From positions 1 through 11,380 of the forward strand of contig CAIZIN010000036.1 in assembly GCA_903933085.1 (NCBI GenBank): DNA of 11,380 nucleotides, given 5' to 3'. Position 1 is the stretch's first letter. The number at the start of each line of letters is the position of its first letter. The position numbers were made by a program, and so were the translations under genes. Under the pieces are notes generated by a model that saw only the letters and a list, made by a program, of their open reading frames with translations, had not been told where the DNA came from and ran no database searches. This stretch comes from an uncultured bacterium. GTDB lineage: Bacteria > Patescibacteriota > Minisyncoccia > Phycocordibacterales > CAIZIN01. Below are positions 1 to 5,380 of the stretch, piece after piece.

Positions 1-2
1 CA

Positions 3-329
3 CAAATTGGAATTTTTTCAGGCTCAACCTATGGAGAAGTTTTGTTTGCAAAGATTGAAGAAAATAAAGAACTTCAAAAACTACATACAGAAATAAAAAA
101 TAACTTAGATAAAATTACAAATACAAAAAATCCAGAGATGGAAGGAGATAATTATTTACCGCATATAAGCCTAGTTTATAATGTTCCTCAAAATATTATT
201 GAAGAAGTAAAATCATATGTTCAAGAGTTTCTTCCACTTGAGTTTACTCTAAATGAAATGGTTCTTTTACGTGATTTTGATACATCTAAAGATGAAAGGT
301 CTGTGGTGTATACCCATCCTCTCAATTAG
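3..329 (+). CDS. 2H phosphoesterase / 2'-5' RNA ligase-like protein, 5' end outside window
   Basis: The reading frame is open from the left edge (first full codon at 3) to a TAG at 327-329, so the start lies outside the window; an internal TTG at 42 is not a credible start. The visible 108 residues match the C-terminal half of the 2H phosphoesterase superfamily (2'-5' RNA ligase, cyclic phosphodiesterase). The second H-x-[ST]-x motif is seen as HISL at 162-173 within LPHISLVY. It is followed by a helix and the strand FTLNEMVLLRDFD, which resembles the family's closing strands. The first H-x-T motif should lie upstream. Such enzymes act on 2',3'-cyclic phosphate or 2'-5' linkages of RNA or nucleotides; the substrate here is unknown. 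The gene ends 32 nt before the first repeat, as expected for the last part of a cassette. Confidence 0.75.
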   Translation, partial: QIGIFSGSTYGEVLFAKIEENKELQKLHTEIKNNLDKITNTKNPEMEGDNYLPHISLVYNVPQNIIEEVKSYVQEFLPLEFTLNEMVLLRDFDTSKDERSVVYTHPLN

Positions 330-360
330 AAAGTTGCACGATTATATTTTCTTTCCACTA

Positions 361-455
361 AACAAGTTCTAACGTCCTCTATCAAGTAGAGCGAACTAAA
401 ATAGCCCTAATAATATAGGGTTATTTTTGTACCCGAGTAGGACATTAGAACCTAT
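361..455 (+). repeat. attC-like repeat copy 1 (subtype A) with internal terminator
   Basis: The outer arms GTTCTAACGTCCT (366-378) and AGGACATTAGAAC (439-451) are inverted repeats with one mismatch. A small hairpin CTCTA/TAGAG (377-381, 387-391) follows the 5' arm. The loop holds a terminator-like hairpin TAGCCCTA/TAGGGTTA (402-409, 416-423) flanked by A and T runs. The copy begins AACAAGTTC and ends GAACCTATT. It separates the 2H gene from the minus-strand 78-aa gene. Confidence 0.8.
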
Positions 456-487
456 TGTGCGTTCAGACTACTGAATCATTACGTAAT

Positions 488-517
488 AAAAAAGCCCCAC
501 GCGTGAACGCAAGGGAC
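488..517 (-). terminator. Intrinsic terminator of the 78-aa minus-strand gene
   Basis: Read on the minus strand, a GC-rich imperfect hairpin (CCC/GGGG outer, GCG/CGC inner, loop TTCA) is followed by a run of six T. It lies about 28 nt past the stop codon of the 546-782 gene. Confidence 0.65.
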
Positions 518-545
518 TAGGAAACGAATGAAACACTATTTATGT

Positions 546-782
546 TTAACTTCCTTTAGGTTTGAAGTGGTCTTTATATAGAGAATGATGTTCTACATAT
601 TTAATAGCCTCATCAAGCACTGTCTGTGTTGGTGCACTTACTGTTAGAGTACCACTGCAACTACGAGGAGGTTTATTGCGTTTTGTTGTTACGGTTATAA
701 GGGGAACCTCTTCGGGAAGTTGAGATTCAATTCCGTCTGTTACCCAAACAGCAGTTGCTGAAAATTCAAACTGTTTTCTCAT
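546..782 (-). CDS. Small orphan cassette protein, 78 aa
   Basis: I do not recognise this protein. It is a short soluble polypeptide with no signal peptide or membrane segment, an N-terminal stretch of predicted strands (FEFSATAVWV), a basic middle (TTKRNKPPRS) and a C-terminal helix containing the HH pair of YVEHHSLY. Translation starts at the ATG at 782, preceded by a Shine-Dalgarno-like GAGGGA about 9 nt upstream. This makes it unusual among the cassette genes, most of which appear leaderless. It has its own terminator at 488-517 and lies alone between repeat copies 1 and 2, pointing against the 2H gene. Its base composition looks less AT-rich than its neighbours, compatible with a different origin. 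A 17-codon open frame ends 4 nt before its start. The start is well supported; the function is unknown. Confidence 0.65.
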   Translation of the reverse strand: MRKQFEFSATAVWVTDGIESQLPEEVPLITVTTKRNKPPRSCSGTLTVSAPTQTVLDEAIKYVEHHSLYKDHFKPKGS

Positions 783-786
783 ATTT

Positions 787-840
787 TTATTCCCTCAATG
801 AACGCTCATGGTTTACCCACAGTACCATTACCGTAGACAT
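787..840 (-). CDS. Possible 17-codon leader ORF upstream of the 78-aa gene
   Basis: On the minus strand an ATG at 840 opens 17 codons (MSTVMVLWVNHERSLRE) that end in TAA 4 nt before the ATG of the 78-aa gene. Its last codons contain that gene's GAGGGA ribosome site, so the two could be translationally coupled. It has no clear ribosome site of its own and no regulatory motif I recognise. It may be chance. Confidence 0.2.
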   Translation of the reverse strand: MSTVMVLWVNHERSLRE

Positions 841-977
841 GTTTACCTTACAATTTAATAAAATAAAAGTCAATCAAATAATCTTCCCTTAAGACACTAA
901 CGGCATTCCCCCTACCGAGAACCCTGCTCTGGTTATCCTCATTCTGTTCAATACAAATTAATTAGTTAAATTACAAA

Positions 978-1072
978 AACAAGTTCTAACGTCCTCTATC
1001 AAGTGGAGCCCGCTAAAATAACCCTAAGAATATAGGGTTATTTTTGTACCCGAGTAGGACATCAGAACCTAT
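978..1072 (+). repeat. attC-like repeat copy 2 (subtype A) with internal terminator
   Basis: The arms GTTCTAACGTCCT (983-995) and AGGACATCAGAAC (1056-1068) pair with two mismatches. The 5' arm runs into the small hairpin CTCTA-TCAAG-TGGAG. The loop carries a perfect 8-bp terminator stem TAACCCTA/TAGGGTTA (1019-1026, 1033-1040) followed by five T. It is about 90 % identical in pattern to copy 1. Confidence 0.8.
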
Positions 1073-1076
1073 GTTG

Positions 1077-1082
1077 TACAAT
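1077..1082 (+). promoter_or_regulatory. Putative -10 box for the 135-aa gene
   Basis: TACAAT begins 5 nt after the right end of repeat copy 2, the usual place for a cassette promoter in this array. Here the GTG start at 1102 is 19 nt downstream, not the usual 6, so the transcript would have a short leader. Confidence 0.4.
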
Positions 1083-1101
1083 TTTCAATAATATGTAATA
1101 T

Positions 1102-1509
1102 GTGAAATGGATTTTAGCTCAATCTTCAAGAAAATCTAATTTGAAAGGATTACATATGCACGACGGAACAAGTTTGGAAGAATGGGGAGAAAGCCTTCTT
1201 GCTGATCTTTTGAATAACATAATCGATAGCAATGCTACTGAGACTCAATTACATCCAATTCACTCTGATATCAGCATCAATTTAATCCCGGGCTTTGGGG
1301 AAGTTCAGGGAATAAATATACCTGAAGGTCTCTACACCTATCTTGTTGATGCTTTTAAGAAAAAACTTGGGTTCAATGAAACATCAATTGAAAAACCATA
1401 CCTCCTAGCAGATTTTAAAATGGAGGTTGCTAGTATACGTTATCTTTTTGTCGTTACAATTTACCCGGTACCAAGTGGAGGCGAATTAGTAAGAATAGTG
1501 CGAAAATAA
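1102..1509 (+). CDS. Orphan cassette protein, 135 aa (or 117 aa from internal ATG)
   Basis: I do not recognise this protein. It is soluble, with no signal or membrane segment. It has an acidic N-terminal helix (SLEEWGESLLADLLNNII), a middle strand region (DISINLIPGFGEVQGINIP) and a C-terminal half that looks alpha/beta (YLLADFKMEVASIRYLFVVTIYPV). The longest frame starts at GTG 1102, close behind the presumed promoter at 1077-1082. An ATG at 1156 is preceded by AAAGGA with 6 nt spacing and would give a 117-aa protein starting MHDGTSLEE, so the start is undecided. The gene lies alone between repeat copies 2 and 3 and has its own terminator at 1508-1547 before the repeat. No role can be inferred beyond cassette cargo. 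Confidence 0.6.
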   Translation: MKWILAQSSRKSNLKGLHMHDGTSLEEWGESLLADLLNNIIDSNATETQLHPIHSDISINLIPGFGEVQGINIPEGLYTYLVDAFKKKLGFNETSIEKPYLLADFKMEVASIRYLFVVTIYPVPSGGELVRIVRK

Positions 1510-1547
1510 AGGTTTGTGAGATATGTTTATCTTGCTTGCCTTTTTTA
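1508..1547 (+). terminator. Intrinsic terminator after the 135-aa gene
   Basis: A nested hairpin begins at the stop codon: AAGG pairs with CCTT and an inner GTGAGATA pairs imperfectly with TATCTTGC around a 4-nt loop, followed by TTTTTTATT. Confidence 0.55.
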
Positions 1548-1561
1548 TTACTTCTCCACCC

Positions 1562-1670
1562 AACAAGTTCCCTGGCCGGGCAAGCTAATGTCCCCTACCC
1601 AGTGGAGCACCAAAAATCACCTTATTTTATAAGGCGTTTTTTTGTTACCCCCTATCGGACTTGAACCTAT
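1562..1670 (+). repeat. attC-like repeat copy 3 (subtype B) with internal terminator
   Basis: It starts AACAAGTTC and ends GAACCTAT like the other copies, but the 5' arm is lengthened by about 15 nt (CCTGGCCGGGCAAGC) between GTTC and TAATGTCC. GTTC and GTCC pair with the GGAC and GAAC of the 3' arm (GGACTTGAACC, ending at 1668), leaving the extra block bulged. A CTA-CCCAG-TGG hairpin follows the 5' arm. The loop holds a terminator hairpin around CACCTTAT/ATAAGGCG at 1612-1644 with a run of seven T. Confidence 0.75.
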
Positions 1671-1698
1671 TACAAAAACAAATTTATTCTGCTACAAT
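1670..1698 (+). promoter_or_regulatory. Cassette promoter, leaderless
   Basis: A -35-like TTACAA (1670-1675), a 17-nt spacer and TACAAT (1693-1698) preceded by TGC (extended -10). The -10 box ends 6 nt before the ATG at 1705, so transcription should begin at or next to the start codon. The -35 abuts the end of repeat copy 3. Confidence 0.65.
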
Positions 1699-1704
1699 TC
1701 TTAT

Positions 1705-2805
1705 ATGAAAAATTCTCAAAAGGGTCATAGGTTAGCATCTTCTGTAATTATTAGCCTATTGATTATAGGAGGGGGAATATATCTTTACACACAGCGTAAC
1801 GATAATCTAAATACAACCATCGGTACCTCCCTTTGGAAAGATTTCTCTATTTACCCCAGCTCATCATCAAGTTTTTCAATAAAATATCCGCCAAGCTGGG
1901 ACATTAGCGAGCTAAAACTTCCTTGCCAAGACACTTCTGCAAAAGCGTTAGCAATAATAAGTCCATCTAGGTTTGGTTTACCTAATCATCAGGCAGAATC
2001 TTTGGCGTACCTTGTTCAGTTTTGTATATCTGAAAAAGTAATAGTAACTCATCAAGGTTTTATTAAAGCTCCACTTTTGAGGCAACTACAACAACAAGAT
2101 AAATTGTTCTTAGATGATAAATTAAAAAATACGGAAGAATACCTTACAGCACAAAAGATCATTGACTCAAAGAATTTTTCTAGAGCAGGTGATGTTGTTT
2201 TACAACCACAAGAAGATAACCAGAAAATGACATACTCCTGGTGTATGGAAAATGGAGGCAAGGATACTTCTCCAGATTATAATGCCCCCAAAATATGCAC
2301 CCTTGGGAACAGAGGGTACGAGGAAGACTGTGTGAATAATGATAAATATTTTGTTGTATCAAAAAATTTAACAGAAAGTGTCGGCTCAGATATATTAGTT
2401 AAATACAAAACTTCGCCTACTCAAAATATTTCTTGTGAATATTCAAAAGACGATTTAGACTTTGAAATAAAGAATGAGCGGGCAGAATATATAATGAGTT
2501 TAGAAAATAATTTCCTAATTCTAGACAGTGGAACAGCTCCCCCACCACGAGGTCTCATAGTTTATGACTTATTAAAAAAGAAAAATGTTTACAACAGCTC
2601 ATATTCAAATCCAATCACGATAAAAAACAACAAGATAAGCTATTGGACTGAAACTTCAGAAAAAGTAACAGCTGAAAATTGCTCCGATCTTAAAGAACAT
2701 GAGTCCTATGGCTTAGGCTCAGCTATTGAAACATATATAACATTAGACCTCAACAGTTTAAAAACAACAGATTCAGGTCAGCACAGATGTTCGCCTAGAC
2801 AATAG
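1705..2805 (+). CDS. Membrane-anchored extracytoplasmic protein, 366 aa
   Basis: The start is set at ATG 1705, 6 nt after the TACAAT box. The frame stays open upstream to 1642, but that part translates the repeat (PPIGLEPIT) and is not coding. Residues 1-10 are short and basic (MKNSQKGHR) and residues 12-28 form one membrane helix, so the rest should lie outside the cytoplasm. A segment beginning FSIKYPPSWDI resembles the PsbP/lipoprotein-type start seen in many secreted bacterial proteins. The later half is rich in paired cysteines (roughly CMENGG, ICTLG, EDCVNN, SCEYS, ENCSD) that could form disulfides. No catalytic motif was recognised. The promoter and first seven codons are almost identical to those of the gene at 6051, while the rest is unrelated by eye. 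It lies alone between copies 3 and 4. Confidence 0.75.
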   Translation: MKNSQKGHRLASSVIISLLIIGGGIYLYTQRNDNLNTTIGTSLWKDFSIYPSSSSSFSIKYPPSWDISELKLPCQDTSAKALAIISPSRFGLPNHQAESLAYLVQFCISEKVIVTHQGFIKAPLLRQLQQQDKLFLDDKLKNTEEYLTAQKIIDSKNFSRAGDVVLQPQEDNQKMTYSWCMENGGKDTSPDYNAPKICTLGNRGYEEDCVNNDKYFVVSKNLTESVGSDILVKYKTSPTQNISCEYSKDDLDFEIKNERAEYIMSLENNFLILDSGTAPPPRGLIVYDLLKKKNVYNSSYSNPITIKNNKISYWTETSEKVTAENCSDLKEHESYGLGSAIETYITLDLNSLKTTDSGQHRCSPRQ

Positions 2806-2828
2806 AAATTAATTATTTGCATTAACTA

Positions 2829-2921
2829 GACAAGCTCTAATGTCCTCTATCCGGTGGAGCATAAAAACTCACCTTATTTTACAAGGTGGTTTTTTGTTAC
2901 CTCCTATCGGGCTCGAACCTA
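2829..2921 (+). repeat. attC-like repeat copy 4 with internal terminator
   Basis: The 5' arm GCTCTAATGTCC (from 2834) is of the short subtype A form, but the 3' arm (GGGCTCGAACC, ending about 2919) is of the subtype B form, so this copy looks hybrid and its arms pair poorly. The small hairpin CTCTA-TCCGG-TGGAG is kept. The terminator CACCTT/AAGGTG (2870-2875, 2883-2888) is followed by seven T around one G. Confidence 0.7.
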
Positions 2922-2940
2922 ATCAATCAGAAAAACTAAT

Positions 2941-3363
2941 TTACCGTTTCAAGATGTAAATATTTAATAATACAAAACAAATTACAAGAATTATTATTAA
3001 TGATGTTACTAAAGTATGAAGTATTGGGTTAGATTTTATTTTTTCATCTTGCTCACGGCGGTGAAATTCTTGCTTTTTAAGTCCTTCTTCTAATTGCTGT
3101 ATGCTTGCCTTACGACTTGACGCTACAAGGAGATACAGAAGTATTGGCATAACAAACACCCCTATTCTAATTTTTATGTCTTTCGGTATTAAGATAAATA
3201 CAATCAATATTGGTAATAGGAACAATATATCAATCCTAAAATCTTGAAATGTCTTAATATTATACACAAGAGCTAGGTGTGTAAATAATGCTGATATAAG
3301 CAACAATAACGACAATAAGAAAATATAAAAAGATACAATTGGTCTAATGGGTGAATTATCCAT
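2941..3363 (-). CDS. Four-helix membrane protein of unknown function, 140 aa
   Basis: The protein has four hydrophobic segments, at about residues 11-33, 45-60, 65-82 and 115-137. Between helices 3 and 4 is a charged, coiled-coil-like stretch (IQQLEEGLKKQEFHRREQDEKIK) that should form a cytoplasmic or extracytoplasmic loop. There is no signal-peptide cleavage motif, catalytic motif or recognised domain. It starts at ATG 3363 with TACAAT 9 nt upstream, so the mRNA would have little or no leader. No Shine-Dalgarno sequence is seen. The gene points leftwards and lies alone between repeat copies 4 and 5, whose terminators flank it on both sides. The coding assignment is firm by its typical membrane-protein composition; the role is unknown. 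Confidence 0.7.
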   Translation of the reverse strand: MDNSPIRPIVSFYIFLLSLLLLISALFTHLALVYNIKTFQDFRIDILFLLPILIVFILIPKDIKIRIGVFVMPILLYLLVASSRKASIQQLEEGLKKQEFHRREQDEKIKSNPILHTLVTSLIIILVICFVLLNIYILKR

Positions 3364-3372
3364 ATATTATAT

Positions 3373-3378
3373 ATTGTA
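3373..3378 (-). promoter_or_regulatory. Putative -10 box of the four-helix membrane protein gene
   Basis: TACAAT on the minus strand, 9 nt before the ATG at 3363. A TATAAT at 3366-3371 also matches but lies only 2 nt from the start codon, too close for a normal initiation site. Confidence 0.4.
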
Positions 3379-3397
3379 TCCTGGAATTAGAATTTAA

Positions 3398-3662
3398 AAC
3401 AGGTTCTAACATCCTCTATCCAGTGGAGCAAAACACAAAACCCCTTTTGGGGTTTTGTGTTTTGCTCCGCGAAGTAAGCAAAGAGTTTTGCTTACGCCTA
3501 GAGCGAGAAGACCTTGAGTATATTTTTGAAAATGTACTCATTTGAAAAAATACGAAAGGTGTACCGTTCATGTAATGAAAGAGACCCCTAGTCGCGGAGC
3601 GAGTAAAATAGCCCTATAAATATAGGGCTATTTTTCTACCTTTGTAGGACGTTCGAACCTAG
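3398..3662 (+). repeat. attC-like repeat copy 5, enlarged loop with stacked hairpins
   Basis: The 5' arm GTTCTAACATCCT (3403-3415) with hairpin CTCTA-TCCAG-TGGAG, and the 3' arm GTAGGACGTTCGAACC (3644-3659), are normal subtype A ends, but about 165 extra nt sit in the loop. These include a perfect 20-bp hairpin with a TTTT loop (3425-3444 with 3449-3468), a 9-bp hairpin (3474-3482 with 3487-3495), TGAGTA/TACTCA (3515-3520, 3535-3540) and an enclosing GCTCCGCG/CGCGGAGC pair (3464-3471, 3593-3600). The usual terminator is a 14-bp perfect stem (3605-3618 with 3621-3634) followed by T. The open frame across 3351-3545 is not a gene. Confidence 0.75.
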
Positions 3663-3724
3663 ATGATATTTTTCTACGAATAGTTAAAATTTCTAAATCT
3701 AACAAATACGGACGTTAACTTACA

Positions 3725-4258
3725 CTAACCTTCTATAATTTTTACAACCTCATTTGAAACCTGCTCTGGATTCATATTATCTGTTTCAACTATTGGAAGT
3801 TTTCTCTTTTCAAAAATATTCTTAAATTCTACTGAAAAATTACTATTGTTCTCAATGAATTGATTCAAGGAAACACCAGAAGCCCTTTCGATTTCCTTAA
3901 TCGATTCCGGTGTATCATGTCTTCCCATAAGCCTTGCATGTATAGTATTTGCCGATGCGTTCAAAAGTATTATTTTGGCAGGTATGTCAGTATCTCCATT
4001 ATAAATTTCATCAAATAGTTCTGGGTTTGCAAAGCCACAAACAATAGTGCTCTTATCGATCTTAGAGCTTTCCTTTGCAACATCTAACCAATATCTTGTT
4101 TCATTTTTTAACCATTCTATCCCACCGCCATCAGGCACACCTCTTTCATCAAGGTCTCTTACATCATATAGATTTTTATCCAACATACTCCGAAGATGCT
4201 TTAGTGTAGCTGTCTTTCCAACCCCACACACCCCGGATATAAAATAAATTTTTTTCAT
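3725..4258 (-). CDS. P-loop nucleoside/nucleotide-type kinase, 177 aa
   Basis: The protein opens with a strand and a Walker A loop, GVCGVGKT at residues 9-16 (K15, T16), typical of the small P-loop kinase group that includes adenylate kinase, shikimate kinase and zeta-toxin/AAA_33 proteins. An acidic DLDERG (35-40) follows the first helices where these kinases bind the phosphate acceptor. LMGRHD (110-115), with R109 and R113, could be the lid. The C-terminal VETDNMNPEQVSNEVVKII closely resembles the closing strand and helix of nucleotide kinases. The acceptor cannot be named; a zeta-like toxin is possible but no antitoxin is seen. It is the second gene of a two-gene cassette, 9 nt after the PPase-like gene, and may have its own TAAAAT box at 4265-4270. 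No Shine-Dalgarno sequence is visible. Confidence 0.75.
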   Translation of the reverse strand: MKKIYFISGVCGVGKTATLKHLRSMLDKNLYDVRDLDERGVPDGGGIEWLKNETRYWLDVAKESSKIDKSTIVCGFANPELFDEIYNGDTDIPAKIILLNASANTIHARLMGRHDTPESIKEIERASGVSLNQFIENNSNFSVEFKNIFEKRKLPIVETDNMNPEQVSNEVVKIIEG

Positions 4259-4264
4259 AATAAA

Positions 4265-4270
4265 ATTTTA
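4265..4270 (-). promoter_or_regulatory. Possible internal -10 box for the kinase gene
   Basis: TAAAAT on the minus strand ends exactly 6 nt before the kinase ATG (4258) and overlaps the TAA stop of the upstream PPase-like gene. The spacing fits the cassette rule, but the stretch is simple AT-rich sequence. Confidence 0.35.
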
Positions 4271-4633
4271 TCTAACTATTATGGTCTTAAACCACTTTTC
4301 CTGAAAATTAATCTTTTCTAGGATTTCTTCATCAGTAAAATCTACACCTTCTGGAGCAACAATCAATTTATCGTCATCATTATCTTCTCTGTGTGCTATT
4401 GCAACTACTTTTCCAGTTGCGTTTTCAAGTGGTTCCTCTGTTCCTAAATAGTAAGCATCTAGCTCTTCCCCATCAAGAGCCATTATTCCTTCAATAAATC
4501 CGTAATTAACCTCGTAAGTAAAACCGTGTTTTGGATGAGTACTTCCTAACGGTCTATCAAATTTAACAGAAACCTCCTTACCTAATAATTCTTTGGCTAG
4601 TTTAAATGATTCAGATTGTTCTATATTTTCCAT
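4268..4633 (-). CDS. Inorganic pyrophosphatase-like protein, 121 aa
   Basis: Several blocks match the small inorganic-pyrophosphatase-like family known from Firmicutes: DRPLGSTHPKHG (26-37), NYGFIEG (43-49), DGEELDAYYLG (54-64) and DDDKLIVAP (86-94). These correspond in order to the substrate-binding and metal-binding blocks of family I pyrophosphatase. The classical signature D-G-D-P-x-D reads D-G-E-E-L-D here, so the middle metal ligand is Glu, and the protein is shorter than true pyrophosphatases (about 175 aa). Hydrolysis of pyrophosphate is therefore likely but not certain, and another phosphoanhydride is possible. I chose the ATG at 4633 because a TATAAT box lies exactly 6 nt upstream; the ATG at 4648 lies upstream of that -10 box. 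It is the first gene of the cassette shared with the P-loop kinase. Confidence 0.75.
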   Translation of the reverse strand: MENIEQSESFKLAKELLGKEVSVKFDRPLGSTHPKHGFTYEVNYGFIEGIMALDGEELDAYYLGTEEPLENATGKVVAIAHREDNDDDKLIVAPEGVDFTDEEILEKINFQEKWFKTIIVR

Positions 4634-4639
4634 ATTTGT

Positions 4640-4645
4640 ATTATA
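4640..4645 (-). promoter_or_regulatory. -10 box of the PPase-kinase cassette, leaderless
   Basis: TATAAT on the minus strand, spacer ACAAAT (6 nt), then the ATG at 4633. It falls inside the longer open frame and argues for the shorter start. Confidence 0.6.
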
Positions 4646-4658
4646 CATTATTATTTAA

Positions 4659-4810
4659 AACAAGTTCTAACGTCCTCTATCCAGTAGAGCGAGCAAAATA
4701 GCCCTAATAATATAGAGTTATTTTTGCGACACAAGGCCACTTCTTGTATTCCTAATTCGCTTCGCTCATAAGGAAACAAAGTCGTACCCGAGTAGGACGT
4801 TAGAACCTAT
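4659..4810 (+). repeat. attC-like repeat copy 6 (subtype A), enlarged loop
   Basis: The outer arms GTTCTAACGTCCT (4664-4676) and AGGACGTTAGAAC (4794-4806) are perfectly complementary over 13 bp, the best in the array. The hairpin CTCTA-TCCAG-TAGAG and the CCCTA/TAGAG terminator follow. About 55 extra nt hold ACAAG/CTTGT and TTCCT/AGGAA hairpins closed by CGAC/GTCG. The second hairpin carries TTCGCTTCGCTC (4756-4767), the reverse complement of a motif in the cloverleaf structure at 6917-7008. Confidence 0.8.
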
Positions 4811-4812
4811 GC

Positions 4813-4818
4813 TATAAT
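4813..4818 (+). promoter_or_regulatory. -10 box of the Nudix gene, leaderless
   Basis: TATAAT preceded by TGC (extended -10), followed by the 6-nt spacer TTTCAC and the ATG at 4825. It sits directly after the end of repeat copy 6. No convincing -35 box. Confidence 0.65.
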
Positions 4819-4824
4819 TTTCAC

Positions 4825-5256
4825 ATGGAAAGAATACAACTTAAAGCTGCCTCATATTTATTTTTAATCAGAGATAATAAAATATTGTTATCCCGAAGAT
4901 ATAACACGACCTGGAATGACGGAAACTACAGTGTACCAGCTGGACACATTGAAGCTGATGAAACTTTTACTCAAGCAATGACACGAGAAGCTTTCGAGGA
5001 GATTGATATTGTTTTGCAAAAAGAGAATCTTGAGGTTGTCCATGTGATGCATAGACTACCTGTATCTTATGTTGACATATTCTTTGTCGCTGATAATTAT
5101 CAAGGTGAAATAAAAAACAAGGAACCAAATAAGTGCGATAATTTGGAGTGGTTTCCTTTAGACGGTCTCCCTCCCAATATGGTTTTATCTGTTAAATCCG
5201 CAATTGAACATTACATAAAGGGTGAAAAATATTCAGAGTTCTTGATTAAGGAATAA
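4825..5256 (+). CDS. Nudix hydrolase, 143 aa
   Basis: The Nudix box G-x5-E-x7-RE-x2-EE-x is complete: it starts at the G of GHIEADE (about residue 40) and ends at REAFEEIDI (residues 54-62), so the Mg-binding glutamates are present. Before it are the strand LKAASYLFLIRDNKILLSRR and the loop WNDGNYSVPAG, both usual for the family. Nudix enzymes hydrolyse nucleoside diphosphates linked to another group (damaged dNTPs, NDP-sugars, dinucleoside polyphosphates, RNA caps). The substrate cannot be read from the sequence, although the layout is that of the MutT-like group. Start by the leaderless promoter at 4813-4818; no Shine-Dalgarno sequence. The gene is alone in its cassette and ends about 25 nt before repeat copy 7. 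Confidence 0.9.
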   Translation: MERIQLKAASYLFLIRDNKILLSRRYNTTWNDGNYSVPAGHIEADETFTQAMTREAFEEIDIVLQKENLEVVHVMHRLPVSYVDIFFVADNYQGEIKNKEPNKCDNLEWFPLDGLPPNMVLSVKSAIEHYIKGEKYSEFLIKE

Positions 5257-5281
5257 TAATATTCTATATCGCCTCCTACCA

Positions 5282-5365
5282 AACAAGTTCCCTGGCCGGG
5301 CAGGCTAAAGTCCTCCACCCAGTGGAGCAAACAAAATCACCTTGTTTTACAAGGTGTTTTTTTTC
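5282..5365 (+). repeat. attC-like repeat copy 7, left half (subtype B)
   Basis: It starts AACAAGTTC with the subtype B insert CCTGGCCGGGCAGGC, then TAAAGTCC and the hairpin CTCCA-CCCAG-TGGAG, which pairs by changes on both sides relative to CTCTA/TAGAG of other copies. A terminator CACCTTG/CAAGGTG (5338-5344, 5350-5356) with eight T follows. The 3' arm is missing here and is found 612 nt later, beyond fic. Confidence 0.75.
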
Positions 5366-5380
5366 TTATTTTTTATTCTC

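Noticed and set aside
1642..1704. In-frame N-terminal extension (LPPIGLEPITKTN) of the 1705 gene
   Set aside because: It translates the 3' arm of the repeat and the promoter. The same peptide can be read from copies 4 and 9, so it is a repeat artefact and not coding.
2052..2362. Minus-strand open frames inside the 1705-2805 gene
   Set aside because: Shadow frames with no start signals, lying within a well supported plus-strand gene.
3351..3545. Open frame of 64 codons on the plus strand
   Set aside because: It crosses the promoter of the divergent membrane-protein gene, the 5' arm of repeat copy 5 and the 20-bp perfect hairpin; no coding character.
3725..4633. Toxin-antitoxin pair (zeta-like kinase with the PPase-like protein as antitoxin)
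   Set aside because: The PPase-like protein carries an enzyme-type set of acidic metal-binding residues and does not resemble an epsilon antitoxin.
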